A stretch of DNA of 64,000 bases from Lachnospiraceae bacterium (GTDB lineage Bacteria; Bacillota; Clostridia; Lachnospirales; Lachnospiraceae): NCBI GenBank assembly GCA_029067085.1, contig JAIEFE010000014.1, positions 308,969 through 372,968 of the forward strand, given 5' to 3'. The notes beneath the pieces are model-generated. The model saw only the letters and a list, made by a program, of their open reading frames with translations, searched no databases and was not told the DNA's origin. Position numbers and translations under genes: made by a program. Every line of letters starts with the position of its first letter. Position 1 is the stretch's first letter. This document shows, piece by piece, positions 46,943-55,954 of this stretch.

Positions 46943-49117
46943 TTACAGCCTTGCGATCTCCTCCGCGATCCGCTCTGCGCCCATTCCATCCGCCACAAGA
47001 GAAAGCCTCTCCCGCATCCGCACACGCAGATCTCCATCCTCCAAGATCCGTTCAAGCCCCTCGCAGACTGCGGCAAGGCAGGCGTCCCTGTCCTGCCTGA
47101 TATCGCCCGCATAAAGCATCCGTTCCTCATCGGCAAAAAATTCGCTGTCATAGCGCTGGTTGTCAGCCGTCTGAAAAAACACGGTCGGCACCTGCATGGC
47201 GGAGAGTTCAAAGAGCATGGTACCCGCCGCGGAGGCCGCCGCATCGCACTCCTGCATCAGACCTGCCATATCCTGACAGGGACGATATACCTGCACATTA
47301 GTGTGTGCATCGGCAAAAGCTGCAAGTGCGTCCCCTCTTGGGTGATAAGCGCCCGCCACCACATGAAAGGTGACATCCTTTAAAGCCGCTCTTCCAATCG
47401 CTTTCTCTAAAATACCCATCAGGGCGTCCTCGCTGTCTCCGCCTCCGCTGGCAAGGAGCACCGAGAAACCTTTCCCCTCTGTCTGTCTCTCCTCTTCCCG
47501 TATCATAGCCCCGTCCGGTGTCTGCGCAAACTCCTCCCGCAGCGGTACATAGGCGGTTCCCAGCAGGAGCCTTGTCCTTCCGTCATAGTTTTCTTCGTAG
47601 GGGAAACGCGTGTGAAACGCATTGTAGTTGATCAACAGATCTACGGGATAGACCGCCTCAAAGCAGTCGTCGAGATACGCCAGTTTTACCTGATCGCGCA
47701 GTCCTTCAAAATAGGCTGGTGACGCCTGATAGGAATCCACCAGAAAGACACCGACACCTGCCAGAGAAAGCATTTCCCGAAGTCTCGGAATCTCTTCCTC
47801 CATATGGTTCCATTCAGTGTGAAGGCAGATCTGCTCCATGCCCGCCTGCGAAAGCAATTCACGCGCCTCCTCATCAGCCGTGAAAAACACCGTGCGAAAG
47901 CCCTTTCTCCTGAGCGCTTCCGCTATGGTGATACAACGCATGATATGCCCCGTGGCTACGACGTCATTTGCATCCGCTCGAATGCCGACCACCCGCTGCT
48001 TTTCAAAATCCAGAAGCGCTTCAGCGATCCGCTCCATCTCCCTGATGCCGTAGCGCTGGTCGAGGGGCAGCGCAAGCATATGCCGATAGATATAATCTTC
48101 ATCCCCGAAGAGTGCATCCCGATTCTCTTCCCCCACAGGCCAGAGAACCGGAGCGTAGATCTCACGCTCGCGCAGAAAACTCTGCAATTCCTCTCGTTCC
48201 CTGACGTAAAGCGGGAAATAAAGCGGCGCCTCCCCGCCCTCTTTTTCCAGAATCGGGCAAAATCGTCTCATTCGACCTATCTTTTCATATAAATAATCAT
48301 AGTTTTCCGATCTTTTCTTTGCTGCCGCCATCTCGTCGGTCTCAGACAGAATCGACAGCGTAATCTGCGACATCCTCCTTATGTCGGAGTAATGATCCAA
48401 GCCTTCCTCCAAGGCATGATTTTTTTCAAGGTAGGCCGCCTTTCTCGCCTGCCGCTCTTCCTGCCCCTCCTCAGAAGACGTCTCGTCGTGCAGATACATC
48501 CATTTCTCCGTCAGAGGAGACAAACGCTCGCGTGCATAATCCTCCCCCGCCTTCAGGATTTCTTGCGCAAGAGGAAGATCTGTGGCCACAAAACCACCGT
48601 CAGGGATAGCATACCACTTGCGAAGACTCCCCACCACGAAGTCAGCTTCCTTTCCAATGCCCTCCAGATAATATGACTGGGTCACGTCCTCCATCACAAA
48701 AACGCCGCTCTTCCTGAGCGCCTTCAGCTGAACCCGCAGTTCCCTGCAAGTATCCGTCCCATAGTAGGGGTGAATAAAAATCATGCCCGGATCGTGCTCC
48801 AGAGTCAAACGAAAAAGTTCCTCTCCATAGGAGATAAGCCCTCTGTCCACCGTGTAAAAAACAAGCTCCCAGTCTCTGTGCAGAAAAGGCAGAAACACTG
48901 AGTCGCACATGTAGGCGGGCATCAGGCAGCGTTTTGGCGTATCCGGCTTTTCCCTTTCCAGACTGATCAGCGCCAGCTCAATGGCTTCCCTGCCGGAAGC
49001 CGTAAAGCTGCAATGCGCTTTTCCGTACTTATCCACCTGCACGAGATGAAACGCCGTCGTTTCCCCGCACTTTTTTACCGCGGCCGGATTTATTTCAAAC
49101 ACACTTCCGATTTCCAT
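46943..49117 (-). CDS. Fusion: DegT/PLP aminotransferase-like domain plus PseG-like UDP-sugar hydrolase
   Basis: N-half: FTASGREAIELALISL, VFVMEDVTQSYY, VVGSLRKWYAIPDGGFVAT. C-half: GIRADANDVVATGHIMRCITIAEALRRKGF, LASGGGDSEDALM, AASAAGTMLFELSAMQVPTVFF. One open frame, 724 aa. Confidence 0.88.
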   Translation of the reverse strand: MEIGSVFEINPAAVKKCGETTAFHLVQVDKYGKAHCSFTASGREAIELALISLEREKPDTPKRCLMPAYMCDSVFLPFLHRDWELVFYTVDRGLISYGEELFRLTLEHDPGMIFIHPYYGTDTCRELRVQLKALRKSGVFVMEDVTQSYYLEGIGKEADFVVGSLRKWYAIPDGGFVATDLPLAQEILKAGEDYARERLSPLTEKWMYLHDETSSEEGQEERQARKAAYLEKNHALEEGLDHYSDIRRMSQITLSILSETDEMAAAKKRSENYDYLYEKIGRMRRFCPILEKEGGEAPLYFPLYVREREELQSFLREREIYAPVLWPVGEENRDALFGDEDYIYRHMLALPLDQRYGIREMERIAEALLDFEKQRVVGIRADANDVVATGHIMRCITIAEALRRKGFRTVFFTADEEARELLSQAGMEQICLHTEWNHMEEEIPRLREMLSLAGVGVFLVDSYQASPAYFEGLRDQVKLAYLDDCFEAVYPVDLLINYNAFHTRFPYEENYDGRTRLLLGTAYVPLREEFAQTPDGAMIREEERQTEGKGFSVLLASGGGDSEDALMGILEKAIGRAALKDVTFHVVAGAYHPRGDALAAFADAHTNVQVYRPCQDMAGLMQECDAAASAAGTMLFELSAMQVPTVFFQTADNQRYDSEFFADEERMLYAGDIRQDRDACLAAVCEGLERILEDGDLRVRMRERLSLVADGMGAERIAEEIARL

Positions 49118-49174
49118 AAGCCCTCCTCCGCCTGCTTTCCGTTTCCCTCACGACATTTTCTCTTACCTTGTCTC

Positions 49175-50206
49175 TCACCGCGTTCTCGCGCGTTTCCTCC
49201 AGTTCCGATATGCCCACAACAGCTTATAATATGCCATAAACCACAGCGTCGATCTCATCTGCATACGAATCAGCTTCTTTTCTTCCTCATGGGTCCGCGC
49301 AAGATAATAGGGGTTCTTCTGAAAATCCGGAAAACGCCGGCGCATTTCCTCCCCCAGCGCTTTCACGAAACGGTATTTCGTCCGCTTCACGCCCGCCATA
49401 TAAGTGAACAGGGTATTCACATAAAAAAGAAGGGTAAAACTGTATTCCAGCTCCGTCCGATACCTGTCCAGAAAATCGTGCCTCTCGGCCTCCGCAAGCA
49501 TCAGCCGGCCGGCCTCGCACCGATCCTCGCATCGCTTTTCGGAGATGGTGTGAACGGTGGAGGCATCGTGCTGATAATAAAAGTATAGCGGTTCCTCAAT
49601 ATACTCAAAGTGCTTTGCAAGAATCAGATAAGAATTCCCCAGCGCGTTGTCCTCGTAGAAGATATGCTCAGGGAACCAGAGTTCGTTCTCCAGAATCATG
49701 GAACGGCGGAATATCTTCACCACGAGGCTGCCTCCGTCCAGAATCAGGCTGCGCCGTTTTTCATCGTTTAAAATTCCCGTCTGATCTGACCTGTTGTTGT
49801 GTACCACCTGTCCCACTTTCATGGAATGCTCGTCCGTCAGGCAGTAATCGCACCCCACCAGATCGGCTCCGGTCTCCTCCGCCTTTTGAATCAGCCTCTC
49901 ATACATATCCGCGGTGATCCAGTCATCGCTGTCGATAAAGCCGATCCAGTCTCCCTTGGCAAGCTTCAGACCGATGTTTTTTGCGCCTCCCTGATGCTTA
50001 TTCTCCGCCGAGTGCACAGCGCGGAATTTTTCCGGAAACCGCCGTTCGTATTCCTGTAATATCGTCCATGATTCATCGGTAGAACAATCATCCACCGCAA
50101 TGATCTCGATGTCAGTCAAAGTCTGCGCCACCAGAGAATCCAGACAATATTCCAGTTTGTGTTCCGCCGCCATATTGTAGACCGGCACGATGATGCTAAG
50201 CTTCAT
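49175..50206 (-). CDS. GT2-family glycosyltransferase
   Basis: LSIIVPVYNMAAEHKLEYCLDSLVAQTLTDIEIIAVDDCSTDES; WIGFIDSDDWI. Confidence 0.94.
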   Translation of the reverse strand: MKLSIIVPVYNMAAEHKLEYCLDSLVAQTLTDIEIIAVDDCSTDESWTILQEYERRFPEKFRAVHSAENKHQGGAKNIGLKLAKGDWIGFIDSDDWITADMYERLIQKAEETGADLVGCDYCLTDEHSMKVGQVVHNNRSDQTGILNDEKRRSLILDGGSLVVKIFRRSMILENELWFPEHIFYEDNALGNSYLILAKHFEYIEEPLYFYYQHDASTVHTISEKRCEDRCEAGRLMLAEAERHDFLDRYRTELEYSFTLLFYVNTLFTYMAGVKRTKYRFVKALGEEMRRRFPDFQKNPYYLARTHEEEKKLIRMQMRSTLWFMAYYKLLWAYRNWRKRARTR

Positions 50207-52406
50207 CCTTCCTCCTCATCCGAATAAAAAGAAACAAAACAGTCAGCGCGGACACGATATCCGCGATCACAAAACCGGGAACCGGCCCGTAGCGCACATA
50301 GACCTGATGCGATGCTCCATCCCCGTTCAAAAAGAAGCGGATACGGCCGCCATCTCCCCGTTCAAGTTTCACCGGCTCTCCGTTTTCATCCTTTGCACGA
50401 TACCCCAGATAGCTCTGGATCGGGAGCTCAATGTAGGCTGCGGAATCGCTCGCCGTGTAGGACACCGCCGCCTTGGTGCCCTTCTTTTTATAATCCTGCA
50501 CAGAAACCGTGCCAAGATCGGAAATCACCACGCTGGTCGTCAATTTCTCGTCAATGGCATCCACCAGACGCCATTCATGCGGATAGAACAGACCCACACT
50601 GGTGCCAAGCTTTGTCTCGTGGCCCTTGGAAACCAGTGCCTCAGCATTCTTATAGGGCATGTGAATGTTGTCAGTCGGCACGGTGATCACGATAAAGAGA
50701 TTCAGCCCCACCAGCAGCGCAAGCACCGCGTTTTTACAGGGGGCAAGGAGTTTGGATCTCTCAAGTCCCACCGCGCCCACAAAGAGGAAGCAGGCGGACG
50801 CAGGTCCCAGAAAACGCCAGGGGAATTGCAGCATCGTAGCGATATTGCGGAAAAAGGCATTTTCCATAAGAGCACGGCTCGGAAAATAGCCCGTGCACAG
50901 GAAGGTAAAAAGGATTCCTGCCACAAGGAGGTAGGCTATAAAACCGTCTATGTCCCGTTTCTTTCCTCTTGACTCGATCAGCAAAAAGACAATGCCGATG
51001 CCCACACAGCCAAGAAGCGCAAAGCCCAGCGAAAAATACTGCTTATTATATAGACTCATGGACTGCGTCAGATTCGAAGGATTGATAGACTGTTCAAAAT
51101 AGCCGCTCCAGCGCAGCACTTCCTTATTCAGATCTTCCTTGAAATAATAGAATAAGAAGGGCGCCAGATACCAGGCATTTAAGAGAAGAGAAAGACCCGC
51201 AGCCTTGCCGATCTCCACATACCGCTTTTCGCGCACGATCCGCACACAGTAGAAAAGCCCCGTGATCACGCAGAATGCCGTCACATAAGCAGCACTCAAA
51301 ATATGGCTCTGCAGGGCTCCGGAAAAACCGATCACCAGATAGTACCATTTTTTTCGGTCACCCATGACAATATGATAGAGACCCGCGATCACCATAGGCC
51401 AGAAGATCAGCGCGAGCGTCTCACCCAAATCTCCCCTGTGAAGAATGTTGGTAAAGCGGTATGGCATGAGCGTATATAAGACCACTGCCAACAGCACACA
51501 GCGTCTTTCACGCACCATGGATTTCACCGCTGCATAGGCACAAACCGCCGAACCTAAATTCGCGAGAAAAACGATCGTCTTGTAGGAGAGTGCAAGCGAC
51601 ACCCTGCATATCCGTAAAAAGGCGCCAATATACAAAAAAAGATAGGGGTACATGGCATTCATATAGCCGTTGTTCTGTAGCCCTTCCGGCATGATATTGA
51701 CCGGGATCTGGCCGTCCAGAACGCCATCCTTAAGCCCTTCCAGCCTGGCCAAATGATAGCAGAGATCGTCGCCGTTGTACAGATAAGTCTGCATCAGAGG
51801 TGTGGTGGCTAAAAGCGCAGCGCCAAGGATCACTCCAAGGTCTAATAGTTGTCCCTGCGTAAGCCGCATATGTCCCTCCATAAAGCATTTCCAGCCGGCC
51901 AGATACAGCGCCAGAACGACCACAATCATAAAATAGGTGTCCGTATAAAACAAAGTCCGGGGCGAAAAGCTGAGTCTCTTGATGACAAGCGATCCGTTTC
52001 CGCTGTAATTGATCCGAAACTGCAGTCCTTTCGCATCTTTGGAGAGGGTAAATTCCGCTGCAAGTTCCTTTTCCCATTTATTGATGGGCCAGGCAGCGAT
52101 CTTGTCTCCCTGCTCCCAAAGTTCAAGCACACTGTCCTTCTCCTCCGCGCTGTACTCCAAGGCGACCTTATAAGTACCTCGATTCACCACGTAGGAAGGG
52201 GTATTCGCCACTGTGCCGTACTGCGCAACAGAACTCTGAAGCACCAATGCGCTCTCCGAATCGATCAGGCCTACGGCATGCTGCAGATCAGTGCCCAGAT
52301 AGACGATGGGCTGCTTTCCTTCGTCCCCCAGCCACATAAGCACCGCCGTCAGAACCGCAAACACAATATATACGATTTTGCTTTTCAATGAAACTCCGTC
52401 CTTCAT
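50196..52406 (-). CDS. Large polytopic membrane protein, GT-C/YfhO-like candidate
   Basis: 736 aa, N-terminal lectin-like soluble part, then TM helices with YLYNGDDLCYHLARLEGLKDGVLDGQIPVNIMPEG. Confidence 0.65.
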   Translation of the reverse strand: MKDGVSLKSKIVYIVFAVLTAVLMWLGDEGKQPIVYLGTDLQHAVGLIDSESALVLQSSVAQYGTVANTPSYVVNRGTYKVALEYSAEEKDSVLELWEQGDKIAAWPINKWEKELAAEFTLSKDAKGLQFRINYSGNGSLVIKRLSFSPRTLFYTDTYFMIVVVLALYLAGWKCFMEGHMRLTQGQLLDLGVILGAALLATTPLMQTYLYNGDDLCYHLARLEGLKDGVLDGQIPVNIMPEGLQNNGYMNAMYPYLFLYIGAFLRICRVSLALSYKTIVFLANLGSAVCAYAAVKSMVRERRCVLLAVVLYTLMPYRFTNILHRGDLGETLALIFWPMVIAGLYHIVMGDRKKWYYLVIGFSGALQSHILSAAYVTAFCVITGLFYCVRIVREKRYVEIGKAAGLSLLLNAWYLAPFLFYYFKEDLNKEVLRWSGYFEQSINPSNLTQSMSLYNKQYFSLGFALLGCVGIGIVFLLIESRGKKRDIDGFIAYLLVAGILFTFLCTGYFPSRALMENAFFRNIATMLQFPWRFLGPASACFLFVGAVGLERSKLLAPCKNAVLALLVGLNLFIVITVPTDNIHMPYKNAEALVSKGHETKLGTSVGLFYPHEWRLVDAIDEKLTTSVVISDLGTVSVQDYKKKGTKAAVSYTASDSAAYIELPIQSYLGYRAKDENGEPVKLERGDGGRIRFFLNGDGASHQVYVRYGPVPGFVIADIVSALTVLFLFIRMRRKDEA

Positions 52407-52448
52407 TCTCCACCTATCCTAAAGTATTCCGTAAATCCAAAGATACAG

Positions 52449-53642
52449 CTACACGCTGTAATAAGCCGTGATTTTTAAGACCGCCTCGATCACGCTCTCC
52501 ACATCCTCATCGCTCATTCCGTAGTAGAGGGGCAGGGTGATAAGCTCCTCATAAAGCTTTTCCGCATTCGGGCAAAGCCCTCTGCGGTAACCCATTTTCT
52601 CATAATATGGGAAATAGTAAGTCGGTATATAATGCACATTACAGCAGACATTCTCCGCCGCAAGCGCCGCAAAAAATTGTTTTCTGTCTATCTTTAATCT
52701 CTCCGGCACAAGGCGCAGAATGTAGAGATGTCTGGTGGTGTCCGACTCCGGAATCTCCCGCTGCACAAAAAGAGCAGGATGTTCGGAAAACGCCTGATCA
52801 TAACGCCTCACGATCTCTTTCCTGCGGCGGGAAAACAATGGCAGCTTGTCCAGCTGGCTGATGATGAGTGCCGCCTGCATGTCTGTCATGCGGTAATTGT
52901 AGCCCAGTGCGATCTGTTCATAGTACCACGGGCCGTCGGGCGTATGCTCCATAAAATCTTCTTTTCTGGTGATGCCGTGCGCGCGGTACAGCAGCAGTTT
53001 TTCATAGAAGGCTTCGCTGTTTGTCAGCACAGCGCCGCCCTCACCGCCCGTCACCGTCTTGACCGGGTGAAAGCTGAAGGTCGTCATATCCGAGATCGAG
53101 CCGTTTGGTCTGCCCTTGTACTTCGTGCCGATCACATGTGCGCCGTCCTCGATCAAAATGAGTCCATGCTTTCCGCAGATTTCGCGGAGCGGATCGAGCG
53201 CCGCAGACTGACCTGTATAGTCAACAGCAACTACCGCCTTCGTCTTCGCTGTGATGAGCGCCTCTACTTTCGCCGGATCAATATTGTAGGTCTCAGGATC
53301 AATGTCCGCAAAGACCGGCTTTGCACCGCAGTAGAGGGCACAGTTGGCGGATGCTGCAAAAGTGATGGGCGTGGTGATCACCTCGTCACCCTCGCCTACG
53401 CCCGCGGACAGCGCTGCGATATGCAGAGCCGCCGTGCCGTTTGCACAGACTACGGCATATTTTGCTTCCGTGAGCGCACAGAGTTTTTGCTCCAGCTCCT
53501 CAATCTTCGGGCCGCAGGTTAAGTAGTCGCTTTTTAAGACCTCCACCACAGCCTGAATATCCGCATCGTCAATGTACTGATGTCCGTAGTGGATCGCTTT
53601 CTCCCGAACGGGTCTTCCGCCTTCTATCACCGGTTTTTCCAT
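52449..53642 (-). CDS. pseC: UDP-4-amino-4,6-dideoxy-N-acetyl-beta-L-altrosamine transaminase
   Basis: VCANGTAALHIAALSAGVGEGDEVITTPITFAASANCALYCGAKPVFADIDPETYNID, LILIEDGAHVIGTKYKGRPNGS, TFSFHPVKTVTGGEGGAV; GGAGG before ATG at 53642. Confidence 0.92.
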   Translation of the reverse strand: MEKPVIEGGRPVREKAIHYGHQYIDDADIQAVVEVLKSDYLTCGPKIEELEQKLCALTEAKYAVVCANGTAALHIAALSAGVGEGDEVITTPITFAASANCALYCGAKPVFADIDPETYNIDPAKVEALITAKTKAVVAVDYTGQSAALDPLREICGKHGLILIEDGAHVIGTKYKGRPNGSISDMTTFSFHPVKTVTGGEGGAVLTNSEAFYEKLLLYRAHGITRKEDFMEHTPDGPWYYEQIALGYNYRMTDMQAALIISQLDKLPLFSRRRKEIVRRYDQAFSEHPALFVQREIPESDTTRHLYILRLVPERLKIDRKQFFAALAAENVCCNVHYIPTYYFPYYEKMGYRRGLCPNAEKLYEELITLPLYYGMSDEDVESVIEAVLKITAYYSV

Positions 53643-53763
53643 TAGAACAGTCCTCCATTTTTGCACTTCTCAATAACCGAAACGAGAAGATTACCATCTC
53701 TTGCTCGCATATATCAGCGAAGGACACGCATTTCCACACATGTCCCTCTTCTATGGTTTTCTA

Positions 53764-54759
53764 TTATTTATCCAGATGAGCTTCTTTTAAGAGCGCCCGG
53801 ATATCCTCCACGCCGAGCCACTCGGTGTTATTATCCGAACTGTAGGAAAAACCCTCTGCTACTTTCTTACCTGAAAGGTCGGGCTTTTGCCTGTCGTTCC
53901 ATATCATCTGCGGGTAGACGATGAAGTGCTTATCATACTCGTAGGTGGTTGCGGAATCCTCCGTCGTCACCATGATCTCATGCAGCTTCTCACCCGGTCT
54001 GATCCCTGTCTCCCTGATCTTGCACCCCGGCAGCATGGCTTCCGCCAGGTCAGTGACCTTGAAGGAAGGGATCTTGCTGATAAAGGTCTCGCCGCCGCCA
54101 GCTTCCGTGAGCGCCTTGATCACCAGCTCCACACCCTGGGTCAGACTGATCCAGAAGCGCGTCATACGCACGTCCGTCACGGGAAGTTCCGTTTTCCCCT
54201 CGTCGATGATCCTGCGGAAAAGGGGAATGACCGAACCGCGGCTCCCCGCCACGTTACCGTAACGCACAATGGAAAAGTTGATGTCCTTTGCACCCGCGTA
54301 GGCATTTGCCGCCACAAAAAGCTTGTCCGACACCAGCTTCGTGCCGCCGTAAAGATTTACCGGATTTACCGCCTTGTCTGTGGAGAGAGCGACCACCCTG
54401 CGCACTCCCGTGTCAAGGGCTGCGTCGATCACGTTCATGGCACCGTGGATATTTGTCTTGATAGCTTCATTGGGGTTGTACTCACAGGCGGGCACCTGCT
54501 TTAAGGCCGCCGCGTGAATGATGTAATCCACTCCTTCGCAGGCGCGTTTCAGGCGCTCCACATCCCGCACGTCGCCGATGAAAAAGCGCAGCTTTTCTTC
54601 ATACTCCTTAAACTCGTCAGCCATCATCCACTGCTTAAACTCGTCTCTGGAATAGATGATGATCTTTTGGGGTTGATAGTGGGTCAACACATACTTGGTA
54701 AAGCATTTGCCAAAGGACCCTGTCCCGCCTGTAATAAGTATTGTTTTATTGTTTAACAT
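53764..54759 (-). CDS. pseB: UDP-N-acetylglucosamine 4,6-dehydratase (inverting)
   Basis: MLNNKTILITGGTGSFGKCFTKYVLTHYQPQKIIIYSRDEFKQ, HAAALKQVPACEYNPNEAIKTNI; AAGGAGT before ATG at 54759. Confidence 0.93.
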   Translation of the reverse strand: MLNNKTILITGGTGSFGKCFTKYVLTHYQPQKIIIYSRDEFKQWMMADEFKEYEEKLRFFIGDVRDVERLKRACEGVDYIIHAAALKQVPACEYNPNEAIKTNIHGAMNVIDAALDTGVRRVVALSTDKAVNPVNLYGGTKLVSDKLFVAANAYAGAKDINFSIVRYGNVAGSRGSVIPLFRRIIDEGKTELPVTDVRMTRFWISLTQGVELVIKALTEAGGGETFISKIPSFKVTDLAEAMLPGCKIRETGIRPGEKLHEIMVTTEDSATTYEYDKHFIVYPQMIWNDRQKPDLSGKKVAEGFSYSSDNNTEWLGVEDIRALLKEAHLDK

Positions 54760-54828
54760 AAGACTCCTTTCCATCAATACAATTTGCTTCCAACAACATG
54801 AACCACTCATAAAATAAAGCTGTATCAG

Positions 54829-55890
54829 CTATAATATCCCAAGCTCGCAAAACGCTTTTTCATAAGGTGCCCTGCAGAGTCCACGCTCTGTGATAATGCC
54901 CGTGATCAGATTGTGATCTGTCACATCGAAGGCCGGATTATACACCTTCACACCCTCTGGCGCCATGCGTTTCTGATACCACATCTCGGTGACCTCCGAG
55001 GATTCCCGCTCCTCTATGGGAATTTCTGCTCCTGTTGCGATGGCAGGATCAATGGTGGAGGTCGGTGCGCACACATAGAAAGGAATTCCGTAATGCTTCG
55101 CCAAAATCGCAACCCCCGAGGTGCCGATCTTATTGGCAGTGTCTCCGTTCCGCGCCACCCTGTCGCAGCCCACGAACACCAGCTTCACCCTGCCGGCCTG
55201 CATCACGGCGGAAGCCATGTTATCGCAGATCAGCGTGGTATCTATCCCCGCGTCCTGCAGCTCAAAAGCAGTCAGCCGCGCTCCCTGCAAAAGCGGTCTG
55301 GTCTCGTCACAATACACACGAAAGTCTCGCATGCCGTTTTCCCATGCAACATACATCGGCGCAGTGGCCGTACCATACTTAGCGGTGGCGAGCGTCCCCG
55401 CATTGCAGTGGGTAAGGATGCCGTCTCCCGGCTTCATCAGCGAAAAACCGATCTCACCGATGCGTCTGCTGATTGCCACATCTTCGTCGCGGATAGCCTG
55501 CGCCTCCGCAAAGAGCCGTTCCTTGATCTCCGGAACGGGACTGTCTGCATTCTCTCTCAGCACGCGTTCCATCCGGTCAAGCGCCCAGAAGAGGTTCACC
55601 GCTGTGGGGCGGGCTCCCGCCAGATATGTCTTCTTCTCCAAAAAGGCGGCAAGGAAGCTCTCGTAGTCCTTTTCATCTATGCGTGAAGCGGCAAGCGCCA
55701 TGGCATAGCCGGCACAGACGCCGATAGCCGGCGCGCCCCGCACCCGCAAAAAGCGTATCGCCTCAAAGATATCTTCTATTTTCTCCAGCCGCAGTACCTT
55801 TACCGTACCGGGCAGCAAAGTCTGATCCAGAATCTCCAGACAGCTTCTGTCCTCCGACAGACGCACGGTGTCTAAGTCTAATACACGCAT
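54829..55890 (-). CDS. mtnA: S-methyl-5-thioribose-1-phosphate isomerase
   Basis: RVRGAPAIGVCAGYAMALA, LTHCNAGTLATAKYGTA, FVGCDRVARNGDTANKIGTSGVAILAKHYGIPFYVCAPTSTID. Confidence 0.93.
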   Translation of the reverse strand: MRVLDLDTVRLSEDRSCLEILDQTLLPGTVKVLRLEKIEDIFEAIRFLRVRGAPAIGVCAGYAMALAASRIDEKDYESFLAAFLEKKTYLAGARPTAVNLFWALDRMERVLRENADSPVPEIKERLFAEAQAIRDEDVAISRRIGEIGFSLMKPGDGILTHCNAGTLATAKYGTATAPMYVAWENGMRDFRVYCDETRPLLQGARLTAFELQDAGIDTTLICDNMASAVMQAGRVKLVFVGCDRVARNGDTANKIGTSGVAILAKHYGIPFYVCAPTSTIDPAIATGAEIPIEERESSEVTEMWYQKRMAPEGVKVYNPAFDVTDHNLITGIITERGLCRAPYEKAFCELGIL

Positions 55891-55954
55891 AGTAGTCTCC
55901 CATCCTACATATTATAGCAGTTTTTAAGGGTGTGTCAAATACCTCATCTCATGG

